Below, piece after piece: positions 25,566 through 34,223 of a stretch of 64,000 nt of DNA; position 1 is the first letter of the stretch, and every line of letters begins with the position of its first letter. The notes beneath the pieces are model-generated. The model did no database searches, was not told the DNA's origin, and saw only the letters and a program-made list of their open reading frames with translations. The DNA comes from JAHRAW01 sp965262585 (GTDB taxonomy: Bacteria > Pseudomonadota > Gammaproteobacteria > Arenicellales > Poriferihabitantaceae), in NCBI GenBank assembly GCA_965262585.1, contig OZ253546.1:1178001-1242000 (forward strand). The letters are read 5' to 3'. Position numbers and translations under genes: made by a program.

Positions 25566-26255
25566 ATGCACACTTGCGATAATTTGTGTGGCCTGTTTGG
25601 CGGCACTTTTGACCCTATTCATTACGGCCATCTTGTTCCGGTGCGGGAGGTGTTTCGGGCGGTGGGTCTGGTCAAAGTCGTTTACATTCCTGCTGCCGTT
25701 CCGCCTCATCGTCCGACGCCTCGGGTCGACGCCGAGCATCGCCTTGCCATGACGCGCATTGCTTTGGCTGGTGAACCGAACGAACCCAACCAACCACAAT
25801 CGAATGAACCATCTTTCATCGTGGACGATATTGAACTGAAGCGGCGCGGCCCATCTTATACTTTCGATACGGTACAATCGTTGCGCCGACGGTATCCAGA
25901 ACAGCGTTACGCGCTGATTGTTGGGCTGGATGCGTTGCTTGGATTCGAGGCGTGGCATCGTTGGCAGGCGTTGCAGCAGAGCGTGCATATCATCGCCATC
26001 GGGCGTCCCGGATGGCAACTGCCGCAGCCTCTGCCGAGTTGGTGGCAATCTGCGCGGGTCGAATCGAGTGCCGAATTACATCGCTCGGCGGCGGGTAAAA
26101 TCCTCCTCATCGAGGCGCCGCCGATTGCTATTTCTTCGACGCTGGTGCGCGAGCGGCTCAAAGCCGGTGAGGACGTGAGCGCGCTGGTGCCTGCCGGTAT
26201 ATGCGACTATATTCGTGAACATCATCTTTATGGCGTCCCAAATCAAAGCGACTAA
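25566..26255 (+). CDS. nadD: Nicotinate-nucleotide adenylyltransferase
   Basis: Transfers AMP from ATP to nicotinate mononucleotide, giving deamido-NAD, in NAD synthesis. 229 residues from ATG 25566; GTG 25560 is another option and earlier in-frame starts run into repeat DNA. Nucleotidyltransferase motif GLFGGTFDPIHYGHL at about 8-22 (HxGH), substrate loop VPPHRP near 45, and C-terminal ISSTLVRERL then YIREHHLY. First gene of a tightly packed housekeeping run with rsfS, rlmH, maf and rng. Confidence 0.95.
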   Translation: MHTCDNLCGLFGGTFDPIHYGHLVPVREVFRAVGLVKVVYIPAAVPPHRPTPRVDAEHRLAMTRIALAGEPNEPNQPQSNEPSFIVDDIELKRRGPSYTFDTVQSLRRRYPEQRYALIVGLDALLGFEAWHRWQALQQSVHIIAIGRPGWQLPQPLPSWWQSARVESSAELHRSAAGKILLIEAPPIAISSTLVRERLKAGEDVSALVPAGICDYIREHHLYGVPNQSD

Positions 26256-26685
26256 ACCAACCACCCCACCATCCCAGATCGAATCCGGGCGCATGTGCGA
26301 GGTCGCGTTGGCGGCGTTGGAAGATGCCAAGGGCGAGGATGCGCGGCTGCTCGACGTGCGTAAATTAACCGATGTCACCGACTACATGATCGTCGTCACC
26401 GGCACTTCGGAACGCCATGTCAAGTCGCTTGCCGCGCATGTGTTGGAGGGGATGCGCGAGGTCGGCTGGAAGCATGTGGGCATGGAAGGCGAACAGGACA
26501 ACGACTGGGTGCTGGTGGATTTTGTCGATTTGGTGGTTCATATCATGCGCACGCGCACCCGTGAGCGGTACGATCTGGAAAGTTTGTGGGATGAAAACTT
26601 GAGCGAACTGTTGCCGGCGCAAGATGATTCCGCGCCCATTCAGACAACGGATTCCCGGAGCACCGCCGCACCACCGGCAACCTGA
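26230..26685 (+). CDS. rsfS: Ribosomal silencing factor RsfS
   Basis: Binds ribosomal protein L14 and blocks subunit joining under starvation. 151 residues from ATG 26230; ATG 26215 is possible. Overlaps the nadD end by 26 bases. Iojap-family core about 20-125: LDVRKLTDVTDYMIVVTGTSERHVKSLA, WVLVDFVDLVVHIM and RERYDLESLW. N- and C-terminal extensions are low complexity. Confidence 0.96.
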   Translation: MASQIKATKPTTPPSQIESGRMCEVALAALEDAKGEDARLLDVRKLTDVTDYMIVVTGTSERHVKSLAAHVLEGMREVGWKHVGMEGEQDNDWVLVDFVDLVVHIMRTRTRERYDLESLWDENLSELLPAQDDSAPIQTTDSRSTAAPPAT

Positions 26686-26692
26686 CCTGCAA

Positions 26693-27163
26693 ATGCTTAC
26701 CATCCACGTGGTCGCCATCGGCGAAAAAATGCCGGACTGGGTGCGCCGGGGCTACCACGAATACGCTAAACGAATTCACGGAAGGTGCGCGCTCAACCTC
26801 ATCGAAGTGGCCTCCGAGCGGCAGGGCAAAAATGCCGACTCCGGCAAAAACTCGGCGCGGGAAGCGGCGCGGCTTACCCGGGCGATTCCGCCGGGAACCC
26901 GCGCCATCGCCCTCGACCGTGGCGGCACCACCCTATCAACCCTGGAAATGTCGCGGCGCATGGACGAGTGGATGCGCCACGGCGAACAAGTGTCCTTGCT
27001 GGTGGGCGGTGCGGATGGCCTGCCGCCACAACTGCTGCAGGATGCCGATGAAACTTGGTCGTTGTCGGCCCTGACCTTTGCCCACCCGCTGGTGCGCGTG
27101 ATTATCGCCGAGCAGATTTATCGCTGTTATGCGCTGCTCGAAGGCCTGCCGTATCATCGCTGA
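26693..27163 (+). CDS. rlmH: 23S rRNA pseudouridine1915 N3-methyltransferase RlmH
   Basis: 156 residues (E. coli RlmH is 155). SPOUT-type enzyme that methylates pseudouridine 1915 of 23S rRNA. N-terminal MLTIHVVAIGEKMPDWV, SAM-binding knot with LLVGGADGLPPQLL near 102, and the invariant C-terminal EQIYRCYALLEGLPYHR. Starts 7 bases after rsfS, the standard rsfS-rlmH arrangement. Confidence 0.97.
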   Translation: MLTIHVVAIGEKMPDWVRRGYHEYAKRIHGRCALNLIEVASERQGKNADSGKNSAREAARLTRAIPPGTRAIALDRGGTTLSTLEMSRRMDEWMRHGEQVSLLVGGADGLPPQLLQDADETWSLSALTFAHPLVRVIIAEQIYRCYALLEGLPYHR

Positions 27164-27166
27164 CCC

Positions 27167-27739
27167 GTGCTGGTTCTCGCTTCCGCATCCCCCCGCCGCC
27201 GCGAATTGCTGGCGCAACTTGGCGCGCAGTTTCGCACCGAGCGCGCCGATGTGGATGAAAGCCCCTTGAACGGTGAGTCTCCCGAAGCCATGACCGTGCG
27301 CTTGGCATTGCACAAGGCGCAGACCGTGTTCGAGCGAGTCGCGGCCGGCGGCGGTGAGGGACATGCGGTACTCGCCGGTGACACCACCGTTGCCATCGAC
27401 GACCAAGTCCTCGGCAAACCTTCGGATCGCGAACACGCGCTGGCGATGTTGCTGCGCTTGTCGGGCAACACCCACACGGTTTTTTCCGCGGTGGCGTTGG
27501 TTACTGAAAAACAAAAAATATATCGCCTGAACGCCACCGAGGTCACCTTCGGACGCATCGAGCGGCGACAACTTGAACAATATTGCGATGGCGACGAGCC
27601 CTTCGACAAAGCCGGTGCTTACGGAATACAAGGCGCCGCCGGTGCGTTTGTGAAGCACATCAAAGGCAGTTACAGTGGCGTGGTCGGGCTGCCGCTTTGG
27701 GAGACCGCGCAACTGCTGCGGGAACTGGCGGATGATTGA
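27167..27739 (+). CDS. maf: Maf family nucleoside triphosphate pyrophosphatase
   Basis: 190 residues with GTG start 3 bases after rlmH. House-cleaning enzyme that hydrolyses non-canonical nucleotides such as dTTP/UTP (YhdE subgroup). Motifs: LASASPRRRELL at the N-terminus, VLAGDTTVAIDDQVLGKP near 66, and EPFDKAGAYGIQG near 145. The position between rlmH and rng matches YhdE. Overlaps rng by 8 bases. Confidence 0.94.
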   Translation: MLVLASASPRRRELLAQLGAQFRTERADVDESPLNGESPEAMTVRLALHKAQTVFERVAAGGGEGHAVLAGDTTVAIDDQVLGKPSDREHALAMLLRLSGNTHTVFSAVALVTEKQKIYRLNATEVTFGRIERRQLEQYCDGDEPFDKAGAYGIQGAAGAFVKHIKGSYSGVVGLPLWETAQLLRELADD

Positions 27740-29237
27740 AGAAGTGCTGATCAACGCCACGCCCGGAGAAACCCGGGTGGCCATGCTGGAAAACGGCGTA
27801 CTCCGGGAAGTGCTCATCGATCGACACGGAAACCGGGGCATAGTCGGCAACGTCTACCTCGGCACAGTGGTTCGAGTATTGCCCGGCATGCAGGCGGCGT
27901 TTGTGGATATTGGCTTGGAGCGAACCGCTTTTTTACACGCCAAAGACCTCACCACCGACCCCGAAATCCACCGCAACTATCAGCAAGCCGACCCCCAAAC
28001 CTCGATTGCTTCGCTGCTGCATCAGGGCCAGAGAATCACCGTGCAGGCGGTCAAGAACCCCATCGGCGACAAAGGCGCGCGCCTTAGCGGCCGCATCAGC
28101 ATTGCCTCGCGAAGTTTGGTATACCTGCCCAACAGCGAGTACATCGGTATCTCCCGGCGGGTTGAGGATGCCGCCACCCGCGACTCATTGTGGTCGATGT
28201 TCAACGCCGCGCAGGCCGAGGTCGGTGTCGGCGGCGGGTTTATCATCCGCACCGCCGCGGAGAACGCCGGTGCTGCGGAGATACGCGCCGACATGGAATT
28301 CGCGGTGCGCATCTGGCGGCAAATCCTGAAACGGCAAAACGAAAATCATCCCCCAGCCCTGCTGTACCGCAGCCTGCCGCTGGCGATGCGTGCGATGCGC
28401 GACTTGCCGTGGCAACACATCCGCAAGGTGCGCATCGATTGCGGCGAAACCTATCGGCAAGTCAGGGAATTCGTCTCGGAGTTGATTCCCGACGCCGTTG
28501 ACCGCATCGAACACTATCCCGAATCTCGTCCAATTTTCGATCGGTATGCGGTGGAAGACGACATCGACAAGGCGCTGCAAAAACGTGTGCCGCTAAAATC
28601 CGGCGGCTATCTGATTTTTGATCGGACCGAAGCCATGACCACGGTGGATGTCAACACCGGATCGTTCGTCGGCAAGCACAACCTCGAGGAGACTATTTTC
28701 AAAACCAACTTGGAAGCGGTGGAAGTGCTGGCGCGGCAGTTGCGGGTGCGCAGTATCGGCGGCATCGTCATCGTTGATTTCATCGATATGAGTTTGGAAG
28801 AACATCGCGCGCAAGTGATGCACGATCTGGAACAGGAACTGGCGCACGACCCCACCAAAACTCAAGTGAATCAAATGTCCTCGCTGGGGCTGGTGGAGAT
28901 TACCCGCAAACGCACCGGCGAGAGTCTGGAGCAGATAGTGACCGAGCCATGTCCCGCGTGTCGGGGCCGGGGCACTCAGAAAACCGTACAATCCACATGC
29001 CATGAAATCTTCCGCGAAATCATGCGTCGGGCGTGGCAAGCCCCCGCCGAAAGGGGCGCCATGGAAAAAGGCTCGGCGCAAAAATATCGAGTGGTGGCTG
29101 CTTGCGCGGTCATCGATTATCTACAGGAAAATGAATCCGAACACCTCGCCGAGTTGCAGCAGTCCACCGGCAAAACCATCGACCTGCAAGCCGACCGTGG
29201 CTACCCGCAGGAGCAATTCGATGTGGTTTCGGACTAA
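27732..29237 (+). CDS. rng: Ribonuclease G
   Basis: 501 residues from ATG 27732. Endonuclease that matures 16S rRNA 5' ends and degrades mRNA. N-terminal S1 domain (GNVYLGTVVRVLPGMQAAFVDIG, about 36-58), 5' sensor and RNase H-like parts, DNase I-like catalytic part with TTVDVNTGSFVG near 300 and IVIVDFIDM near 343 (catalytic Asp pair), and the zinc-link CPACRGRG near 407. No long C-terminal scaffold, so RNase G rather than E. Confidence 0.97.
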   Translation: MIEEVLINATPGETRVAMLENGVLREVLIDRHGNRGIVGNVYLGTVVRVLPGMQAAFVDIGLERTAFLHAKDLTTDPEIHRNYQQADPQTSIASLLHQGQRITVQAVKNPIGDKGARLSGRISIASRSLVYLPNSEYIGISRRVEDAATRDSLWSMFNAAQAEVGVGGGFIIRTAAENAGAAEIRADMEFAVRIWRQILKRQNENHPPALLYRSLPLAMRAMRDLPWQHIRKVRIDCGETYRQVREFVSELIPDAVDRIEHYPESRPIFDRYAVEDDIDKALQKRVPLKSGGYLIFDRTEAMTTVDVNTGSFVGKHNLEETIFKTNLEAVEVLARQLRVRSIGGIVIVDFIDMSLEEHRAQVMHDLEQELAHDPTKTQVNQMSSLGLVEITRKRTGESLEQIVTEPCPACRGRGTQKTVQSTCHEIFREIMRRAWQAPAERGAMEKGSAQKYRVVAACAVIDYLQENESEHLAELQQSTGKTIDLQADRGYPQEQFDVVSD

Positions 29238-29616
29238 CCCGCCGGCACGCAACAAGGGCATGTTGCTCAGGCTACTCGGCGGGCTGCTACTCGGCGGGCT
29301 ACTTAGTGGGCTACTCAGCACCACCGCCAGCGCCGAAACCTACGAATATATCCTGACCCGCCCGCAGTGGCCCCAGCACGCCAACGGGCACAACATCGCA
29401 GCAGTACCAACGGTGGCCGAGGCGTTGCGTCGCTTCAAGGAAAACGACAACATCATCATCGTCATCCGCTACCCCGGCGGCGACCCCGGCCACCAATGGG
29501 CCAACCAACTCCACGGCTGGCTAGTCAGTTTCGGCGTGCCAACCCGCTATCTCAAACTCGAACCTGGGTCTGGTGGGTTGGATCGATTGGTAGTGGAGGT
29601 GGTTGATCGGAGTTGA
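29221..29616 (+). CDS. Small secreted hypothetical protein
   Basis: 131 residues from ATG 29221 (overlapping rng by 17 bases) or 118 from ATG 29260, which is preceded by AAGGG. A clear signal peptide (MLLRLLGGLLLGGLLSGLLSTTASA) is cut before ETYEYI. The signal region is built from a short DNA repeat (CTACTCGGCGGG units). The mature part of about 94 residues has a putative alternating fold (ALRRFKENDNIIIVIRYPGGDPGHQWANQLHGWLVSFGV, shown in part) reminiscent of a small Rossmann-like or OmpA-like module. Unknown function, likely periplasmic. Confidence 0.75.
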   Translation: MWFRTNPPARNKGMLLRLLGGLLLGGLLSGLLSTTASAETYEYILTRPQWPQHANGHNIAAVPTVAEALRRFKENDNIIIVIRYPGGDPGHQWANQLHGWLVSFGVPTRYLKLEPGSGGLDRLVVEVVDRS

Positions 29617-29662
29617 ATTCGCCACCGCTTTACGGCGCGGCTTGCGCCGGACTTTTTGGGGA

Positions 29663-31003
29663 TTAAAATGGCCAGTCGGGGGTTTCGTAAAATCCTTTTA
29701 ATGCGGTGCGCAGGGTGTGTTGGTCTTTGGCGCCGGCGAGTTCGCGGATGGAGTGCATGGCGAGTTGTGGTACGCCGATGTCTACTGCGCGTATACCCAG
29801 TCTGGCGGCGGTGATGGGGCCGATGGTGCTTCCGCATCCCATGTCTGAGCGCACTACGATGGTTTGGCAAGGCAGTTTGTTGCGCGCGCATACGCTACGG
29901 AACAGGGCGGCGGTTTCCGAGTTGGTGGCGTAGCGTTGATTGCTGTTGACCTTGATTACCGGGCCTTCGTTCATGAGTGGTTGGTGTCCCGGTTCGTGTT
30001 TGTGTGCGTAGTTGGGATGCACGCCGTGGGCGTTGTCCGCCGACACCAGCATGGAGCGGCTGAGCGCGCGGGCGAGGGTCGCTTCGTCGCCGCACAAGCG
30101 CAGTAATACGGACTGCAAAAACGGTCCTTCGGCGCCACTCGCCGAGGTGCTGCCCACTTCTTCGTGATCATTCAACACCAGCACGTTGTTGGTTTTTTTG
30201 TTCGCCGCCAGCAGTGCCTCCATAGCGGCGTGGCAACTCAGCAGGTTGTCGAGGCGCGCACCGGCGATGAATTCATTTTCCAGCCCGACTATTTCGGCAT
30301 TCTGGCAATCGTACAAGCACAACTCAAACGCCAGAATTTTGTCCACGGCCAGTCGCGGATGATGCCGCTTGATTTGAGTTTTGAGAAACTGATCGAAGTC
30401 CGGTGCCTTGCCCGCCGATGTTTTGCCCGCCGATGTCTTACCCGCCACCCGGCACAATACCGCGGGTAGTTCTTTTTGCTTGTTGATGGCGCGGCTGTCG
30501 TTGACCTCGCGGTCGAGATGAATGGCGAGGCTGGGGATGAATCCGATGGGGCGGGCGATGTTAATCAGGACGTTGCGTTGGCGGTTTTGCGGTGTGCCGG
30601 CGGTGGTAATGGTTACCCGCCCGGCCAGCCCAAGGTCGCGGTCAAACCACGGGGCGAGCAACGCGCCGCCGTATACCTCCACGGCCAGTTTGGCGTAGCC
30701 GTTGTTGCAGGTTATGGCGTTGGGTTTGACCTTGAGACAGGGGCTGTCGGTATGCGCGCCGACCAGTCGAAAGCCGTGTTCGGCGGGCGCGTGGTTGAGA
30801 TGCACCGCCACCAGCGAGGAGTCGTTGCGGGTGAAATAATACCGCCCCGGCAGTTTGATGCGCCACTCATCGCCTTCATCCACCGCCGTATAACCGGCCT
30901 CCCGCAACCGCGCCGATACATTATCTACGGCATGAAACGGGGTCGGAGATTCGTTCAGAAAATCCAGCAGAGGAGCGAGGGATTGGCGGGTAGTTTTTGC
31001 CAT
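29663..31003 (-). CDS. apeB: M18 family aminopeptidase
   Basis: 446 residues. Zinc aminopeptidase of the aspartyl-aminopeptidase family, cytoplasmic. Metal-site motifs GAHTDSPCLKVKPN near 80, NDHEEVGSTSASGAEGPFL near 278-297, DNAHGVHPNYAHKHEP near 325, and a final His in GVPQLAMHSIRE near 415. Residues around 187-200 hold a repeated GKTSA unit from a 15-bp duplication in the DNA (30409-30445), a loop insertion that does not break the frame. Convergent with the preceding small gene. Confidence 0.95.
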   Translation of the reverse strand: MAKTTRQSLAPLLDFLNESPTPFHAVDNVSARLREAGYTAVDEGDEWRIKLPGRYYFTRNDSSLVAVHLNHAPAEHGFRLVGAHTDSPCLKVKPNAITCNNGYAKLAVEVYGGALLAPWFDRDLGLAGRVTITTAGTPQNRQRNVLINIARPIGFIPSLAIHLDREVNDSRAINKQKELPAVLCRVAGKTSAGKTSAGKAPDFDQFLKTQIKRHHPRLAVDKILAFELCLYDCQNAEIVGLENEFIAGARLDNLLSCHAAMEALLAANKKTNNVLVLNDHEEVGSTSASGAEGPFLQSVLLRLCGDEATLARALSRSMLVSADNAHGVHPNYAHKHEPGHQPLMNEGPVIKVNSNQRYATNSETAALFRSVCARNKLPCQTIVVRSDMGCGSTIGPITAARLGIRAVDIGVPQLAMHSIRELAGAKDQHTLRTALKGFYETPDWPF

Positions 31004-31070
31004 TTATTTTTCATTCAATGCGTAGGAGGTCAACGCCAATGGTAGCGCACTCGTGCGGCGTTTTGTGCAC

Positions 31071-31092
31071 TGGCCGGGCAATGGCCGGGCAA
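31071..31092. repeat. 11-bp tandem duplication after the apaH stop
   Basis: Two perfect copies of TGGCCGGGCAA (31071-31081, 31082-31092) between apaH and apeB. Confidence 0.85.
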
Positions 31093-31101
31093 TAACACGC
31101 G

Positions 31102-31938
31102 CTATTTTCCGCACGGCAATCGCCAGCATCGCCCCGCCTCTTCACCGTCCAGACGAATCGCGGTCAGCGCCCGGCCCCACACGCAACCGCTGTCGAGGCC
31201 GATGATGTTATCGCGCTGGATAAAGTCGAGCGCTGACCAGTGGCCGAACACGATCTGCCAGTTTTTGCATTTCATCGCCGGGTGCGTGAACCACGGCATC
31301 AAGCGTCCGGGCTGGCTGCCCGGCGGCCCTTTGCGGGTAAAATCGAGGCCGCCGTGCCGGCTGCAGTAGCGGATTCGGGTAAAGACATTGGTGATAAACC
31401 GCGCCCGTTCCCAGCGGCTCATGGATGGCGTCCAGTGCGCCGGGCTGCGTCCATACATGTGTTTGAGAAATCGCTGGTAGTCGCTGCCGCGCAGCAGCGT
31501 TTCGATCTCACCGGCATAGCGCGCCACTTCCTTCCTGCGCCAGCCCGGATAAACCCCGGCGTGTACCATCAACATCTTGTCGCCGAGTTTGCCGTTCAGC
31601 CCCTTTTCCCAGTGCACCAACGGTTGGTGGCGCAACCAGTGAAGCAATTCCCCGCAATCCGGCGCGCGCAGAAGCGGCCGCAGGGTGTCGTCGGGACGGT
31701 GGGCGCGGATACCGGCGGCCACCGCCAGCAAATGCAGATCGTGATTGCCAAGCACGGTGATGGCACTCGCCCCCAGTTGCTTAACCACGCGCAGGGTTTC
31801 GAGGGAATGCGGCCCACGGTTGACCAGATCTCCGGTCAACCACAGCCGGTCGCTGCTCGGCTCGAAGCGGAGCATTTCGAGCATTTCTTTCAGGGCGACG
31901 ACGCAGCCCTGAACATCACCGACCGCGTAAACGGCCAT
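31102..31938 (-). CDS. apaH: Symmetrical bis(5'-nucleosyl)-tetraphosphatase
   Basis: 278 residues. Cleaves Ap4A to two ADP; also decaps Np4-capped RNA in E. coli. Calcineurin-type metallophosphatase with GDVQGC at 7-12, GDLVNRGP at 36-43 and GNHD at 64-67, then WEKGLNGKLGDKMLMVHAGVYPGW and a later GHWSALD. Length matches the family. Follows mlaA by about 33 bases... in the opposite genomic order: transcription runs mlaA-independent apaH, with both on the minus strand. Confidence 0.96.
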   Translation of the reverse strand: MAVYAVGDVQGCVVALKEMLEMLRFEPSSDRLWLTGDLVNRGPHSLETLRVVKQLGASAITVLGNHDLHLLAVAAGIRAHRPDDTLRPLLRAPDCGELLHWLRHQPLVHWEKGLNGKLGDKMLMVHAGVYPGWRRKEVARYAGEIETLLRGSDYQRFLKHMYGRSPAHWTPSMSRWERARFITNVFTRIRYCSRHGGLDFTRKGPPGSQPGRLMPWFTHPAMKCKNWQIVFGHWSALDFIQRDNIIGLDSGCVWGRALTAIRLDGEEAGRCWRLPCGK

Positions 31939-31959
31939 GGAACGGGCTTGCTTTGATTC

Positions 31960-31983
31960 CTAGTTCTCGGCCTAGTTTTCGGC
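31960..31983. repeat. 12-bp tandem duplication spanning the mlaA stop codon
   Basis: Units CTAGTTCTCGGC and CTAGTTTTCGGC abut at 31971/31972; each carries, on the minus strand, a GCCGARAACTAG with the stop codon, so mlaA is followed by a second in-frame copy of its own last three codons and stop. Confidence 0.85.
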
Positions 31984-32727
31984 CTCGTCTTCCAGCAGTT
32001 CATCCACGAAGTCGTCATCGCCCGGCCCGGCGGGGGGATTGCCGTCATAAATCAAATGATTGCGCCGTTGCCGATAGCCCTCGCGCAGGAACAGGTATTG
32101 GTCTGATTGCAATTCCAGCACCTCGTCGGCGCCAAACGCGCGGGCGCGCCCGTCCACCAGCCGCAAACCACCGGCGTACCATCGTTCCGGCGAATTGAGG
32201 GTGGCCACCGGGTCGCTACCGGCGTATTGCGGAATCGTCCCGACCGAATCGCGCAGATTGCTCGGCCCCAGCAACGGCAACATCAGATACGGGCCCGCGG
32301 GAACTCCCCACACCGCCAGGGTCTGGCCAAAGTCTTCGCGACGCTTGGGCAGGTCGAGGTGGGTTGCCACATCCATTACGCCGAAGAGGCCGAGGGTGGT
32401 GTTGACTACGAAACGCCCGGTGTCCCTACCGGCGTGGGCGAATTTGCCCTGCAGGAGGTCGTTGATGATGGTGCTGGGCTGCCACAAGTTGGAAAAGAAA
32501 TTGCCGACTCCGGTGCGCACCGGGCCGGGCAGCCGATCGTAGACTTTGGCGGTCGGTTTCAACACAAAGCGGTCAACCTTGAAATTAAAGTTCAACACGG
32601 CACGGTTGGTGCGCTCGAACGGATCGCCGTGGCCGGCAGATTGCCCCGATTCAGCGGCATGGCCACCAGTCAGGCCCAACAGGCCAACCAAAAACAAAGC
32701 GGTAAAAATGCGGATGCGTATTTTCAT
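31972..32727 (-). CDS. mlaA: MlaA family outer-membrane lipid-asymmetry protein, lacking a lipobox
   Basis: 251 residues. MlaA removes misplaced phospholipids from the outer leaflet and passes them to MlaC. Hallmarks: GDPFERTNRAVLNFNFKVD near 33, RFVLKPTAKVYDRLP, FFSNLWQPSTIINDLLQGK near 78, GRFVVNTTLGLFGVMDVAT near 105, and GPYLMLPLLGPSNLRDSVG near 150. Normal MlaA is a lipoprotein, but the signal region here (LFLVGLLGLTGGHAAES) has no cysteine, so it is predicted to be cut by signal peptidase I and not lipidated. Acidic C-terminal tail. Confidence 0.92.
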   Translation of the reverse strand: MKIRIRIFTALFLVGLLGLTGGHAAESGQSAGHGDPFERTNRAVLNFNFKVDRFVLKPTAKVYDRLPGPVRTGVGNFFSNLWQPSTIINDLLQGKFAHAGRDTGRFVVNTTLGLFGVMDVATHLDLPKRREDFGQTLAVWGVPAGPYLMLPLLGPSNLRDSVGTIPQYAGSDPVATLNSPERWYAGGLRLVDGRARAFGADEVLELQSDQYLFLREGYRQRRNHLIYDGNPPAGPGDDDFVDELLEDEAEN

Positions 32728-32902
32728 TGGAATAAATTTATGCCGGGTTAGGAGGATTATTGTCGTCGTGCACCCGACCTATCGAAGCCCCGGCTACGAG
32801 TCGCATGATACCACCCCACGCTCAAAAAAATCGCCATTTTATGTATGTGTTGATTCTCTATTGTGTTGATGAAAGAGTGAGGTTTTGGCTTTTAAGCAGA
32901 TA

Positions 32903-32977
32903 ATGTCCGGCTTGCGCCGGGGTTTGTTTGACTGGATTCCAGTGCAAATATGTCGGCGTTAGCCGCTCCTTATTAAG
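32903..32977. repeat. Interspersed repeat fragment
   Basis: Contains GCGCCGGGGTTTGTT, GACTGGATTCCAG and GGCGTTAGCCGCTCCTTATT, pieces shared with 25445-25528 and the 36.7, 45.2 and 61.9 kb clusters. The rest of the 265-base gap between mlaA and the thioredoxin gene shows nothing I can name. Confidence 0.65.
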
Positions 32978-32993
32978 GGACGGGGCGGGGTGG

Positions 32994-33569
32994 CTATTCG
33001 TGTAGGAGGGGGTGGAGGATGGCGTGGGATTTGGGGGTGTTCCAGGGGCGTTCGCCGTGGGCTTGGAATGCTCGTTTGCCGGTTTTGTCGACGATGATGG
33101 TGGTGGGCAGGGCGCGCACTGGCCAGTGTTTGGCTACGGTTATTACCGGGCGGTCCATCAATACCGGGAAATTGATTGCGCGGTCGAGGCTGTCGAGGAA
33201 GTCGGCGATGGAGTCTTTCGGCTCTCCCATGTTGATGGCGAGAATTTCAAATGGCTGGTCGGCGAAGTGGTCTTTGAGTGCCAGCAGGGAGGGGAACTCG
33301 GCGATGCAGGGTGCGCACCAGGTCGCCCAGAAATTCACCAGCACGACTCGCCCGCGATAGTCGGCAAAATCAATCGCGCCGCCTTGATACTGATTTAACA
33401 CAAAGGTTTGCAACGGCTGACGATTTTCGGGGGGGATTGGGTGCTGCGCCGGGTCATCGGCGGAGGTGATGCCGGTGCCGGGCAAAACCGCAAGCACCAC
33501 AAACACCGCCAGCCCCAATAACGAAGCGACCATAACCCTGCGGAACATCCCGCCGTTCATCCGCATCAT
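32994..33569 (-). CDS. TlpA/ResA-like membrane-anchored thioredoxin
   Basis: 191 residues. N-terminal hydrophobic segment about 10-30 (signal anchor), then a thioredoxin fold facing the periplasm: RGRVVLVNFWATWCAPC with the active site CAPC at 85-88, and a cis-Pro in RALPTTIIVDKTG. Probably a thiol-disulfide reductase for cytochrome or envelope protein maturation. ATG codons also exist at residues 4 and 8. Lies 46 bases after the upstream membrane protein gene on the same strand. Confidence 0.92.
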   Translation of the reverse strand: MMRMNGGMFRRVMVASLLGLAVFVVLAVLPGTGITSADDPAQHPIPPENRQPLQTFVLNQYQGGAIDFADYRGRVVLVNFWATWCAPCIAEFPSLLALKDHFADQPFEILAINMGEPKDSIADFLDSLDRAINFPVLMDRPVITVAKHWPVRALPTTIIVDKTGKRAFQAHGERPWNTPKSHAILHPLLHE

Positions 33570-33615
33570 CCCGATAACACGGCGGACGCTACCACTGCGT
33601 TTTTACTTCGTGTGT

Positions 33616-34086
33616 TCAGCTTCGGGTTTCGGTGATCTTGTATTGCCAGCGAATCGTGCCGCTCGGGTCGGCGCTGCTGAAAAATAAATTGCGGGAGATG
33701 TCCCGGGCCTGGCCGGGGGGAATCTTGGCGTTGATGCGCTCGTCTACTTGACCGAGTACCGCGCAGGTGTCGTCGGTCTCGCCCCGGCAATCGAGCATGG
33801 TGATGCTGACCACGAGTTCTTTTAGCAGGATGGATGGATGGGTGTTCGTCAGGCGCGCGTTGAATTGGTAACTGCCGCCGTAGGCCGGAGTCATGACCAC
33901 GTTTTCGATTTTTATATCTTCCACCGGCAGTTTCAAGCGCTCCCACAGGGCGTCTTCCTGAGTGCTGAAAACGATGACGGCGGCGGCCAAGCCCAGCGCC
34001 CCAAGCATGCTGAACGCAGTTTTGGGGTAGTGGGTTGACATCCATAACAGGGCGATAACCACAACGCCCAACAAAAGCCATTGCAT
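33616..34086 (-). CDS. Hypothetical membrane-anchored protein
   Basis: 156 residues with two adjacent hydrophobic helices at the N-terminus (about 1-15 and 25-40) and a beta-rich soluble domain (about 50-150) containing YQFNARLTNTHPSILLKELVVSI and FFSSADPSGTIRWQYKI. The pattern of alternating strands with a conserved-looking Asn-Ala-Arg-Leu-x-Asn motif resembles periplasmic immunoglobulin-like or DUF2393-like domains, but I do not identify it. Likely co-transcribed with the thioredoxin gene. Confidence 0.75.
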   Translation of the reverse strand: MQWLLLGVVVIALLWMSTHYPKTAFSMLGALGLAAAVIVFSTQEDALWERLKLPVEDIKIENVVMTPAYGGSYQFNARLTNTHPSILLKELVVSITMLDCRGETDDTCAVLGQVDERINAKIPPGQARDISRNLFFSSADPSGTIRWQYKITETRS

Positions 34087-34148
34087 TGATACGAATCCGG
34101 TGGGTTGAATGGGGAACCATAGCCGGTTAGCGGCTAATTCTCAACTTG

Positions 34149-34173
34149 AATATATCCCAATCGGGGGTATATT
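34149..34173. promoter_or_regulatory. Palindromic operator candidate upstream of nadA
   Basis: AATATATCCC (34149-34158) and GGGGTATATT (34164-34173) form a 9-of-10 inverted repeat with a 5-base centre, about 50 bases before the nadA start. It overlaps AT-rich promoter-like DNA. No regulator is identified. Confidence 0.45.
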
Positions 34174-34223
34174 GTTATTATCTACCAAATTTTCCGAGTG
34201 CCCCGAAAAGCATCTGATAGGCT

